64,000 nt of DNA from Pseudomonas guariconensis (GTDB taxonomy: Bacteria > Pseudomonadota > Gammaproteobacteria > Pseudomonadales > Pseudomonadaceae): contig NZ_JADLJL010000021.1 of the NCBI RefSeq assembly GCF_015680235.1, positions 22,525-86,524 of the forward strand, in the 5' to 3' direction. The notes beneath the pieces are model-generated. The model made no database searches. It was not told where the DNA came from and was given only the letters and a program-made list of their open reading frames with translations. The first letter of the stretch is position 1, and every line of letters starts with the position of its first letter. Of this stretch, positions 57,088 through 64,000 are shown piece after piece. The translations under genes and the position numbers were made by a program.

Positions 57088-57112
57088 ACGTGACCTACAC
57101 CAGGGAATTTAG
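57088..57112 (-). promoter_or_regulatory. PvdS-dependent promoter of the IucB-like gene
   Basis: On the minus strand C-TAAAT (57112-57107), 16 bases, CGT (57090-57088): perfect box. The first three bases of TAAAT are the TAA stop codon of the upstream gene. CGT is 42 bases before the ATG. Confidence 0.88.
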
Positions 57113-57912
57113 TCGGCCGACGGCCTCACCACCTTGACCCGGTAAGGCTGGAAGATCCGCAGCATCTCGCCGTTGTCATGCAGGCGCCGTATCAGCGAGG
57201 CAAACGCCTTGGCGTCGATGGGCGACTCGGGGCGCAGGATGGCGTAGTGGCGATAACGCTGGTCGATGCGTTCGGAGGCCAGGAACTGCTTGGCGATGTC
57301 AGGGCGGCGGACGCAGAAATCGATGAAATAGGAACGCGTGACCAAGGCGATATCGACACGCCCGCGCTCGACCATCAACAGGTTGCTGTCGTGTGAATAG
57401 GTCAGGATCGCGTCGTAGGTCTCGCCCAGGTAGTACGGGTCGGAATTGAAGTTGGCGAATGCGTAGTGATAGCCGTTGAACAGGGCCAGGCGTTTGCCCT
57501 GCAGGTTCTCGAAGTACTCCTGGCCGCGCCCGGGCTGCTGGCGGGCGACGAAGATCTCGGCGTCTTCCAGGCCCAGGTCCACGCTCTGGTGGGGAAAGCG
57601 GTCCCAGCCCCACTCGGGGTTTTCGAACATGGCGATGTCGGTACGCCCCTGCTGGAAATCGCCGAAGCGCCGCGGCACGGAGGTAGGCACGAGCACGAAA
57701 TGGTACTGCTGTTGCAGTTGGTTGAGCGCCTTGAGCACCTGCGGCAGCAAGCCGCTTTCGGCGCCTTGTTCGGGGCGCACGGTATAGGGAGGAAAATGCG
57801 CGCCGCCAACCCTCACCTCCACTACCGGGCCAGCCTGCGCGAGCAAGGCCTGCGACAACGCAGCGAAGACCAACAAACGAGACAGGGCCTTGAGGCCGGG
57901 TACGCGAATCAA
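57109..57912 (-). CDS. Periplasmic solute-binding protein family 3-like, orphan
   Basis: A protein of about 267 residues: signal peptide (LLVFAALSQALLAQA) then a family 3-type binding fold with VEVRVGGAHFPPYTVRPEQGAESGLL at the start, GDFQQGRTDIAMFENPEWGWD and RGRVDIALVTRSYF. No transporter genes adjoin. The start is uncertain: TTG at 57912 gives a good signal peptide, and the frame is open to a TTG at 57978 without a ribosome site. Its stop codon is built into the PvdS box of the next gene. Confidence 0.75.
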   Translation of the reverse strand: MIRVPGLKALSRLLVFAALSQALLAQAGPVVEVRVGGAHFPPYTVRPEQGAESGLLPQVLKALNQLQQQYHFVLVPTSVPRRFGDFQQGRTDIAMFENPEWGWDRFPHQSVDLGLEDAEIFVARQQPGRGQEYFENLQGKRLALFNGYHYAFANFNSDPYYLGETYDAILTYSHDSNLLMVERGRVDIALVTRSYFIDFCVRRPDIAKQFLASERIDQRYRHYAILRPESPIDAKAFASLIRRLHDNGEMLRIFQPYRVKVVRPSAD

Positions 57913-58073
57913 GAGAGGGCACTCGTCACGGTTCGAACGGGATCCAACTAACCTAGGCGTTTTCCCGCCAAGGCACAACAGCTTATGCCAAAGTGCCAGG
58001 GGATGCCCTCGGCGCAGACATTGGCTACGCTCTAGCGACCACGCAGTTGCTGCGTCTTGAAGGGAGCCCTGGT

Positions 58074-58625
58074 ATGGGCCATTGGCTGGTGATTGACCTG
58101 GAAGCCACCACCGACGACGGGGGCTGGCCGGTCACGGAGATGGAAATCATTGAAATCGGTGCAAGCCTGGTGACCCGCGAAGGCCGCGAGGTCGATCACT
58201 TCCAACGTTTCGTACGCCCCCGGCGGCGGCCGCAACTGACGCCCTTCTGCCGCACCCTGACGCACATCAGCCAGGCCAGCGTCGACGGCGCGGCGACCTT
58301 CCCCGACGTGTGGGCGCAATTCGAACGTTGGCTGGGCCATCACAGTGAACGCCTGCAGGCCTGGGTCAGCTGGGGCGACTACGACCGTCAGCAGCTGAGC
58401 CAGGAATGGCAACAGCATCAGGTCACGAGCCTGTTGCAGACCCTGCCCCATATCAACCTCAAGCAACGCTTCGCCAAGGCTCGCCACCTGCAACGCCCCC
58501 TGGGGCTCAACAGTGCCCTGCAACTGGCCGGGATGCAGTTCACCGGCCAGCAGCACCGCGCCCTGGAGGACGCCCGCAACACCGCCCGGCTATTGCCCTT
58601 GAGCCTGCCGGCCACCGGCACCTGA
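58074..58625 (+). CDS. 3'-5' exonuclease, DEDDh family (KapD/ERI1-like)
   Basis: A 183-residue exonuclease beginning MGHWLVIDLEATTDD, where Asp and Glu are the first two metal ligands; later LQAWVSWGDYDRQQLSQEW carries the second Asp, and QQHRALEDARNTARLL carries the His and last Asp of DEDDh. Such enzymes degrade RNA or DNA 3' ends; the target is not known. GGAG lies eight bases before the ATG. Confidence 0.88.
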   Translation: MGHWLVIDLEATTDDGGWPVTEMEIIEIGASLVTREGREVDHFQRFVRPRRRPQLTPFCRTLTHISQASVDGAATFPDVWAQFERWLGHHSERLQAWVSWGDYDRQQLSQEWQQHQVTSLLQTLPHINLKQRFAKARHLQRPLGLNSALQLAGMQFTGQQHRALEDARNTARLLPLSLPATGT

Positions 58626-58698
58626 ATTCAGATGACGGCGTGTGGGGGCTTGGGCATACTGGCCAGCCCTTTTTCATCCTTCTTTCAGGAGTCGCTCC

Positions 58699-58983
58699 AT
58701 GTTCAAGGTCAATGAATACTTCGATGGCACCGTCAAGTCGATCGGCTTCGCAGGCGAGGAAGGCCCGGCGACCGTAGGCGTCATGGCGCCCGGCGAGTAC
58801 GAGTTCGGCACCGCCAAGCGCGAGATCATGCATGTGGTGTCCGGTGCGCTGACCGTCAAGCTGCCAGGCAGCGACAACTGGGAAGTGTTCAAGGCAGGCA
58901 GCCAGTTCAACGTGCCGGCCGACAGCAAGTTCCAGCTGAAAGTGGCAGTCGATACGGCCTATCTGTGCGAGTACCGCGACTGA
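58699..58983 (+). CDS. ppnP: Pyrimidine/purine nucleoside phosphorylase (DUF1255)
   Basis: A 94-residue cupin-like enzyme ([57 protein letters not shown]). PpnP splits many nucleosides with phosphate to base and ribose 1-phosphate. Length matches the family. CAGGAG lies seven bases before the ATG. It may be in one transcript with the exonuclease 73 bases upstream. Confidence 0.93.
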   Translation: MFKVNEYFDGTVKSIGFAGEEGPATVGVMAPGEYEFGTAKREIMHVVSGALTVKLPGSDNWEVFKAGSQFNVPADSKFQLKVAVDTAYLCEYRD

Positions 58984-59039
58984 TCGAATCGGCGGCGAGT
59001 GCAGGTCCTGGGGCCGCTACGCGCCCCAGGTTCCAACAG

Positions 59040-59795
59040 TCAGTTCGCGGCAGGCTCGCTCAATGCCTGCCACATCGAGGGCGCACCCGCCGACTTGGCG
59101 ATCGCCGCCAAGCGCTCGGCATGGGCCTCGAGCTCTTCGGCGCTGGCCATGATCACCCGCCCCGGCTGGCGCCCGACGATCCGCCGGATCTCGCTGCCGG
59201 TACCGCCCTCCCCGCCTTCCTCGCCCTCGGCCCCATGGGCCGCGAGTGACAGGCTGGTCTGGCCACCGGTCATCGCCAGGTAGACATCGGCCAGCAGTTC
59301 CGAGTCGAGCAGTGCGCCGTGCAATTCACGGCCGGAGTTGTCGATGCCGTAGCGTTTGCACAACGCGTCGAGGCTGTTGCGCTGGCCAGGATGGCGGGCC
59401 CGCGCCAGCATCAGGGTATCGATGATGGTGCAATGCTGGGAAATGTCGGCACGGTCGTGCTGGCCCAGCAGGGCGAATTCGTTGTTGATGAAGCCGACGT
59501 CGAACGCCGCGTTGTGGATGACCAGGTGCGCACCCTGGATGTACTCGAAGAACTCTTCGGCGACATCGGCGAAACGCGGCTTGCCGACCAGGAAGGCATC
59601 GGTGATGCCGTGCACCCCGATCGCGCCTTCGTCGCTCTCGCGGTCCGGTTGCAGGTAGACGTGGAAGTTGCGCCCGGTCAGGCGCCGGCCGATGACCTCG
59701 ACGCAGCCGATCTCGATGATCCGATGGCCTTCGCTGACCGGCATGCCGGTGGTTTCGGTATCGAGGACGACGTACCGGTTGACTTGCTGCTCCAC
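59040..59795 (-). CDS. dnaQ: DNA polymerase III epsilon subunit (proofreading exonuclease)
   Basis: A 251-residue DEDDh exonuclease: VVLDTETTGMPVSEGHRIIEIG (Asp and Glu ligands), HNAAFDVGFINNEF (second Asp) and HGALLDSELLADVYL (His and last Asp). The C-terminal tail with EGEEGGEGG linker contacts the polymerase alpha subunit. GTG at 59795 is proposed because GGAG lies eight bases upstream; an ATG at 59816 has no ribosome site. It follows rnhA after a repeat-rich gap. Confidence 0.94.
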   Translation of the reverse strand: MEQQVNRYVVLDTETTGMPVSEGHRIIEIGCVEVIGRRLTGRNFHVYLQPDRESDEGAIGVHGITDAFLVGKPRFADVAEEFFEYIQGAHLVIHNAAFDVGFINNEFALLGQHDRADISQHCTIIDTLMLARARHPGQRNSLDALCKRYGIDNSGRELHGALLDSELLADVYLAMTGGQTSLSLAAHGAEGEEGGEGGTGSEIRRIVGRQPGRVIMASAEELEAHAERLAAIAKSAGAPSMWQALSEPAAN

Positions 59796-59879
59796 GCGGG
59801 TAGCTCCAACTTGCATCACATGACTAAGCCGGGGATTGTAACCCAAACGACAGGCGTCAAGCTCCACCCATGCGCATTA

Positions 59880-60195
59880 GCTTCACCCCATCGCCGGCAA
59901 GCCGGTTCCCACAGGTACGGCGATGCTTGCGAGACCAGCGCCAGGCAGGTGGGAGATTACCCAGCCCTTCGGGCTGCGCTGTCGCGCAGAGAACAAGCGG
60001 CTAGCGCCGCCCCCCTGTGGGAGCGGCGGTGCGGCGGTCCGACTTGTCCCGCGATCAAGGGCGAAGCCCTTGCCAGGCGACGGTGATATCCGGCCCGGCC
60101 CAATCGCGGGACAAGCCCGCTCCCACAAGGCCCGCAAAATCAAATAGTTATGCGTTGTTCTATGAGAGCCGGCTTGCCGGCGATGGGGTGGGTAG
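59880..60195. repeat. Repeat cluster: REP units and composite repeat copy B
   Basis: Most of the 417-base rnhA-dnaQ gap. From left: a REP unit (59883), composite repeat copy B (59947-60080: GTGGGAGATTACCCAGCCC, GGGCTGCGCTGTCGCGCAG, AGAACAAGCGGCTAGCGC, then GTGGGAGCGG interrupted by about 18 extra bases before CTTGTCCCGCGATCAAGG), a reversed CGCGGGACAAGCCCGCTCCCAC (60105-60126) pairing with it, and another REP (60161-60187). No gene is visible. Confidence 0.88.
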
Positions 60196-60212
60196 CGGCC
60201 CTGTGCCAGGGT

Positions 60213-60659
60213 TCAGCGCTTGGCGCGGACCTCATCGACCCCTCGGTTGGCCAATTGGTCGGCGCGCTCGTTGCCGGGGTGGCCGATGTGCCCGCGCACC
60301 CACTTCCAGGTCACCTTGTGGCGGTTGACCTGTTCGTCGAGCTGTTGCCAGAGGTCGGCGTTCTTGACCGGTTCCTTGGCGGCGGTTTTCCAGCCGCGCT
60401 TCTTCCAGTTGGCCATCCACTCGTTGATGCCCTTCATCACATACTGCGAATCGGTGGTCAGCACCACCTCGCATTCGCGCTTGAGGGCCATCAAGCCCTG
60501 GATCGCCGCCATGAGCTCCATGCGGTTGTTGGTGGTCTCGCGTTCGCCGCCCCACAGCTCCTTCTCGACGCCCTTGTAAATCATCAGCACACCCCAGCCA
60601 CCCGGGCCCGGGTTGCCCTTGCAGGCACCATCGGTGTAGATCTCGACGCTATCGCTCAT
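60213..60659 (-). CDS. rnhA: Ribonuclease HI
   Basis: A 148-residue RNase HI cleaving RNA in RNA-DNA hybrids. The four metal ligands are visible: Asp in [13 protein letters not shown] (near 9), Glu in [10 protein letters not shown] (near 47), Asp in [13 protein letters not shown] (near 69) and Asp in GNERADQLA (near 133). The start [11 protein letters not shown] is the usual one; the open frame upstream runs into the methyltransferase gene. Conserved partner of dnaQ. Confidence 0.97.
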   Translation of the reverse strand: MSDSVEIYTDGACKGNPGPGGWGVLMIYKGVEKELWGGERETTNNRMELMAAIQGLMALKRECEVVLTTDSQYVMKGINEWMANWKKRGWKTAAKEPVKNADLWQQLDEQVNRHKVTWKWVRGHIGHPGNERADQLANRGVDEVRAKR

Positions 60660-60691
60660 GTACTCGCTCTGTATTATCGACGCCAGGCCCT

Positions 60692-61450
60692 TCAAGGCTC
60701 GCTATGGCGGCGGTTGACCTTGGCCAGCGGCAACGGCAGCAGCTTGCCCATCGGCTCGCGCCGCTCCTGGCGCAGCGGCCGCAGGCCCACCACCATCTTG
60801 CGCGCCACCACCAGGTAGACGCCGCCTCCGGCGCCCTGCCAACCTCCGGCCATGCGCTCCCACCCGGCCAGGCGTTGTTGCCAGACCGGCGAGGCAAGCG
60901 GCGGACGATAGCACCCGAAGCGGCGTTTCTCCAGCGCGAAGCCCAGCAGGTTGAGCCAGTCGCCAAGCCGCGAAGGCGAGATGCAGCGCGCCTTGCGCAA
61001 GGCGCCGCGGCTGAACCAATGGCGCATGCCCCAACTGCTCCACGGGTTGATCCCGACGATCAGCAGGTGGCCACCGGGGCGCACCGCGCTGGCCGCCTCG
61101 CGCAGCAGCCCATGGGGCGACAGGCTGAAGTCCAGGCCATGTTGCAGCACCACCACGTCGGCGGCGTGCTCGGAAAGCGGCCAGGCCTGCTCCTCACAGA
61201 CGATCTCGACTCCCGGCAACGGCGCGCCGAGGCGGACGTTGCGCTGTACCTGCGGCGCGTTGGGCGGCGGTTCGGCACACGGGCCGTAGTGCACCAGGAA
61301 GCCGCCGAAGAAGCGGCCAAGCTCGTCCTCGAGGAGTTGTTCCTCCTCGCGCAGCATCATTTGCCCCAGCGGCCCATCGAACCAGTCACGGGCCAGGCGG
61401 GTCAGCTCGATCCAGTCAGGATCGGCTTGGGCAAAGGCTTTGTCGGTCAT
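60692..61450 (-). CDS. Class I SAM-dependent methyltransferase (Methyltransf_11 type)
   Basis: A 252-residue methyltransferase-like protein encoded between gloB and rnhA, its usual place. The central sheet is seen as [30 protein letters not shown] and [20 protein letters not shown] canonical first glycine loop (GxGxG) is not obvious, so SAM binding may be altered. Substrate unknown. GGAGAA lies six bases before the ATG; the gap to rnhA is 32 bases, so co-transcription is likely. Confidence 0.85.
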   Translation of the reverse strand: MTDKAFAQADPDWIELTRLARDWFDGPLGQMMLREEEQLLEDELGRFFGGFLVHYGPCAEPPPNAPQVQRNVRLGAPLPGVEIVCEEQAWPLSEHAADVVVLQHGLDFSLSPHGLLREAASAVRPGGHLLIVGINPWSSWGMRHWFSRGALRKARCISPSRLGDWLNLLGFALEKRRFGCYRPPLASPVWQQRLAGWERMAGGWQGAGGGVYLVVARKMVVGLRPLRQERREPMGKLLPLPLAKVNRRHSEP

Positions 61451-61533
61451 TGCGTTCTCCCTCGAAGGTTCTCCCCCTGCGCCATCGCAGTTAAGATGCC
61501 TTCATGTTCACGCCAGGCGATTCGGTTACGCAC

Positions 61534-62301
61534 ATGATACAGATCGATGCTCTTCCCGCTTTCTCCGACAATTACATCTGGCTGTTACAGGATACTGCCA
61601 AACGTCGCTGCGCGGTGGTCGACCCGGGTGACGCCGGCCCTGTGCTGAAATGGCTCGAGGCCCACCCGGGCTGGGTGTTGGAAGACATCCTGGTGACGCA
61701 CCACCATCACGACCACGTCGGCGGCGTGCAGGCCCTGAAGCAGGCCACCGGCGCACGGGTGTGCGGCCCGGCCCGCGAGCGTATCCCGGCCCGCGACCTG
61801 GCGCTGGACGATGGCGACCAGGTCCAGGTGCTGGGCATGGATTTACAGGTCATCGCCGTGCCTGGCCACACCCTGGGGCACATCGCCTACTACGGCGCGC
61901 CACTGCTGTTCTGTGGCGACACGCTGTTCGCCGGCGGTTGCGGCCGTCTGTTCGAAGGCACACCGGAACAGATGCACCACTCCCTGTCGCGCCTGGCCGC
62001 ACTGCCGGCCGAAACACAGGTGTATTGCACCCATGAATACACCCTGAGCAACCTGCGTTTCGCCAAGGCAGTGGAACCTTCGAACCGCGAGCTGGGTCAA
62101 CGGTTCGACGACGTTACCCGCTTGCGCGCCAACGATCGCATCACATTGCCATCAACCATCGCCCTGGAACGGGCCACCAACCCCTTTCTTCGCACGGCTG
62201 AAACATCCGTTAAACAAAAAGCAGACGAATGGAAGGGGCATTCCAATCCAAGCCAAGCCGCTGTTTTTGCTGCCTTGAGGTCTTGGAAGGACACCTTCTG
62301 A
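61534..62301 (+). CDS. gloB: Hydroxyacylglutathione hydrolase (glyoxalase II)
   Basis: A 255-residue metallo-beta-lactamase-fold enzyme that hydrolyses S-lactoylglutathione in methylglyoxal detoxification. The binuclear metal site is [10 protein letters not shown] (near 54-63), with further ligands in [22 protein letters not shown] and CTHEYTLSN. The start [16 protein letters not shown] is the family's usual N-terminus. Divergent from the methyltransferase gene and followed by mltD. Confidence 0.96.
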   Translation: MIQIDALPAFSDNYIWLLQDTAKRRCAVVDPGDAGPVLKWLEAHPGWVLEDILVTHHHHDHVGGVQALKQATGARVCGPARERIPARDLALDDGDQVQVLGMDLQVIAVPGHTLGHIAYYGAPLLFCGDTLFAGGCGRLFEGTPEQMHHSLSRLAALPAETQVYCTHEYTLSNLRFAKAVEPSNRELGQRFDDVTRLRANDRITLPSTIALERATNPFLRTAETSVKQKADEWKGHSNPSQAAVFAALRSWKDTF

Positions 62302-62336
62302 TAACCCCACGATATATCGCAAGGTGTGGTCAAAGG

Positions 62337-62365
62337 TTGACCACGCGGGGGCCGGTTTCTAGAAT
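62337..62365 (+). promoter_or_regulatory. Sigma-70 promoter of mltD
   Basis: TTGACC (62337-62342), 17 bases, TAGAAT (62360-62365): five of six matches in each hexamer. It lies 36 bases before the mltD start, between gloB and mltD. Confidence 0.82.
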
Positions 62366-62401
62366 CGCCGAAATTTTTCGCCCGGAAACCTGTCCCAGCC
62401 G

Positions 62402-63826
62402 ATGTCTTCCCGTAGCCGCAGAACCTCTCAATCCGTCGCCCTGACGCGTCTGGCCCAAATCAGTGCGCTGGCCCTGGCCGCCACCCTGGTGGGCTGCCAG
62501 AGCACCCGTCAGCACGACGAATCCGACAGCGTTCGCGCAAGCTACCAGGCGCGCGTCAAGCACAAGCCTGCCCCCCTGCTGGTCAAGCCGGTCGAGCAGG
62601 CGCCGCAGGATGTCTGGGAGCGCATGCGCCAGGGCTTCGCCCTTCAGGACGATATCGGCGTCAACCCGCGCATCGAACAGCAGCGCCTGTGGTTCGCCAG
62701 CAACCCCACGTTCCTGGAGAGCGCGGGCGAACGCGGCAGCCTCTACCTGCACTATATTGTCGAGCGCCTCGAAGAACGCGACATGCCGCTGGAGCTGGCC
62801 CTGCTGCCGGCGATCGAGAGCGCCTACAACCCGATGGCCTACTCACGCGCCCATGCGGTCGGCCTGTGGCAGTTCATCCCGTCCACCGGCCGCCACTTCA
62901 AGCTGCGCCAGACCAACTTCTACGACGGGCGTCGCGACATCACCGCATCGACCAATGCCGCGCTGGATTACCTGAGCCGCCTGCATGACATGTTCAACGG
63001 CGACTGGCTGCTGGCCCTGGCGGCCTACAATGCCGGTGAAGGCACGGTCAGCCGGGCCATCGAGCGCAACGAGCGCCTGGGCCTGCCGACCGACTACTGG
63101 AACCTGCCCCTGCCCCAGGAGACCCGCGACTACGTGCCCAAGCTGCTGGCCCTGTCGCAGGTGGTGCTGACCCCCGATGCCTATGGCGTGAACCTCAACC
63201 CGATCGCCAACGAGCCCTACTTCGAAGCTGTCGCCATCAACGAACGCCTGGACCTGTCCCGGGTCGCCGCGTTCGCCGATATCGACGAAGACGAGCTGAT
63301 CCAGCTCAACCCAGCCTTCAAGAAACGCATGACCGTAGACGGCCCCAAGCAACTGCTGGTGCCTACCGCCAAGGCCCAGTTGCTGTCCGACAGCCTGTCC
63401 AACCTCAAACCCGAGGAGCTGGTCAGCCTGCAACCGAACAAGGCCGTGTTCCAGGCCGCCCTGGCCGAAGCCAAGGCGCCGGTGAAGGCGCGCAGCTATC
63501 GGGTCAAGCGTGGCGACAACCTGAGCAGCATCGCCAAGGCCCACCGCGTCTCGGTACGTGACCTGCAGCGCTGGAACCGCCTCTCCGGCAACCGCGTCAA
63601 GGCCGGCCAGGTACTCGCCCTGCGTGGCGGCAGTTCGAGCGGCGCCGCGAACCGTGTCGCATCGTCCAAGCAGCGCTCCACCCAATACAAGGTACGCAAG
63701 GGCGACTCGCTCTATGCGGTGGCCAAGCGCTTCAATGTGGAGATGAAGCACCTCAAGCGCTGGAACCCACGCAGCGGTCATGCCCTCAAGCCTGGGCAAA
63801 CGTTGACCGTCTACCTGTCGCACTGA
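62402..63826 (+). CDS. mltD: Membrane-bound lytic murein transglycosylase D
   Basis: A 474-residue lipoprotein: signal peptide with lipobox LVGC (Cys near 32), an SLT family 1D catalytic domain with LLPAIESAYNP (catalytic Glu near 139), SRAHAVGLWQFIPSTGRHF and LALAAYNAGEG, and two C-terminal LysM domains (YRVKRGDNLSSIAK near 366; YKVRKGDSLYAVAK near 429). It cuts peptidoglycan glycan strands to give anhydromuropeptides. A near-consensus promoter precedes it. Confidence 0.96.
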   Translation: MSSRSRRTSQSVALTRLAQISALALAATLVGCQSTRQHDESDSVRASYQARVKHKPAPLLVKPVEQAPQDVWERMRQGFALQDDIGVNPRIEQQRLWFASNPTFLESAGERGSLYLHYIVERLEERDMPLELALLPAIESAYNPMAYSRAHAVGLWQFIPSTGRHFKLRQTNFYDGRRDITASTNAALDYLSRLHDMFNGDWLLALAAYNAGEGTVSRAIERNERLGLPTDYWNLPLPQETRDYVPKLLALSQVVLTPDAYGVNLNPIANEPYFEAVAINERLDLSRVAAFADIDEDELIQLNPAFKKRMTVDGPKQLLVPTAKAQLLSDSLSNLKPEELVSLQPNKAVFQAALAEAKAPVKARSYRVKRGDNLSSIAKAHRVSVRDLQRWNRLSGNRVKAGQVLALRGGSSSGAANRVASSKQRSTQYKVRKGDSLYAVAKRFNVEMKHLKRWNPRSGHALKPGQTLTVYLSH

Positions 63827-63837
63827 TCCGGCGCCCC

Positions 63838-64000
63838 GGGGCCGCTGCGCGGCCCTTTCGCGGCACGAGGCCGCTCCTACGGCGCTCCCAGAGGCGCGAT
63901 GAACCTGTAGGAGATAACCCATCCCTCCCGGGCTGCGCTGTCGCACTAAAGAACAAGCGGCTAGCGCCGCCTGTGGGAGCGGGCTTGTCCCGCGATCAAG
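63838..64000. repeat. REP-like hairpin and composite repeat copy C (runs off the window)
   Basis: GCGGCCCTTTCGCGGCACGAGGCC near 63848 is a REP-like unit. From 63905, TAGGAGATAACCCATCCCTCC, GGGCTGCGCTGTCGCACTA, AGAACAAGCGGCTAGCGCCGCC, TGTGGGAGCGGGCTTGTCCC and GCGATCAAG follow in the same order as copies A and B. The window ends inside it. Confidence 0.82.

Overview
This is a 64 kb chromosomal segment of a fluorescent Pseudomonas, most likely of the P. putida/P. entomophila group. The evidence is high GC with strong third-position G/C bias, the oprI lipoprotein, many short inverted REP-type repeats (GCCGGCAAGCCGGCTCCCAC), a pyoverdine locus with a pvdL-type NRPS beside a PvdS/PfrI sigma factor, and gene orders familiar from Pseudomonas (cysH-cysB-usp-aroF, oprI with an L,D-transpeptidase, tesA with a Ybb-type ABC transporter, dnaQ-rnhA-methyltransferase-gloB-mltD). 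I see no prophage, insertion sequence, CRISPR array, rRNA or tRNA.

Layout. 1-2651: end of an ATP-dependent zinc protease-like gene, a transglutaminase-like/7TM protein without cysteine, and a RimK-like ATP-grasp ligase. 2851-9319: pabB, cysH, cysB, a universal stress protein, DAHP synthase, a GNAT enzyme and oprI. 9475-20178: L,D-transpeptidase, tesA with an ABC exporter pair, a START-domain protein, small unknowns, a MocR regulator, two envelope lipoproteins (DUF4398, OmpA-like) and a solute-binding protein. 20386-24276: etfBA and divergent ETF:quinone oxidoreductase, with a PsrA-type operator and a near-consensus promoter. 24491-27060: MFS transporter, a receiver-like protein lacking the phospho-acceptor Asp, and a FecI-type ECF sigma factor.

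27-57 kb is an iron-acquisition region: pvdRT-opmQ (pyoverdine export/recycling), pvdP (Tat-exported tyrosinase), a siderophore-interacting ferric reductase, pvdH (diaminobutyrate supply), pvdL (4314 aa, AL-T-C-A-T-C-A-T-E-C-A-T; chromophore assembly), the PvdS/PfrI sigma factor and an IucB-like acyltransferase. Six start regions carry the PvdS iron-starvation box (TAAAT or TAATT, exactly 16 bases, CGT), and both ECF sigma genes carry Fur-box-like sequences over their promoters. The logic is Fur, then PvdS/PfrI, then these six transcripts. The receptor, FpvR, pvdA/F, PvdE, PvdMNO and the other peptide synthetases are not here and must lie elsewhere.

Embedded between pvdH and pvdL is a two-component system (dsbRS-like; the sensor has Cys82) with a divergent dsbD-dsbE-dsbG thiol/disulfide operon. 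Between them is a direct repeat GGTTAA-N5-GGTTAA that looks like the operator of an OmpR-type regulator.

57-64 kb: an orphan solute-binding protein, a DEDDh exonuclease, ppnP, dnaQ, rnhA, a SAM methyltransferase, gloB and mltD. Intergenic repeats (REP pairs, a second palindrome family at convergent gene ends, and a composite repeat of about 110 bases in at least three copies) account for most of the non-coding DNA.
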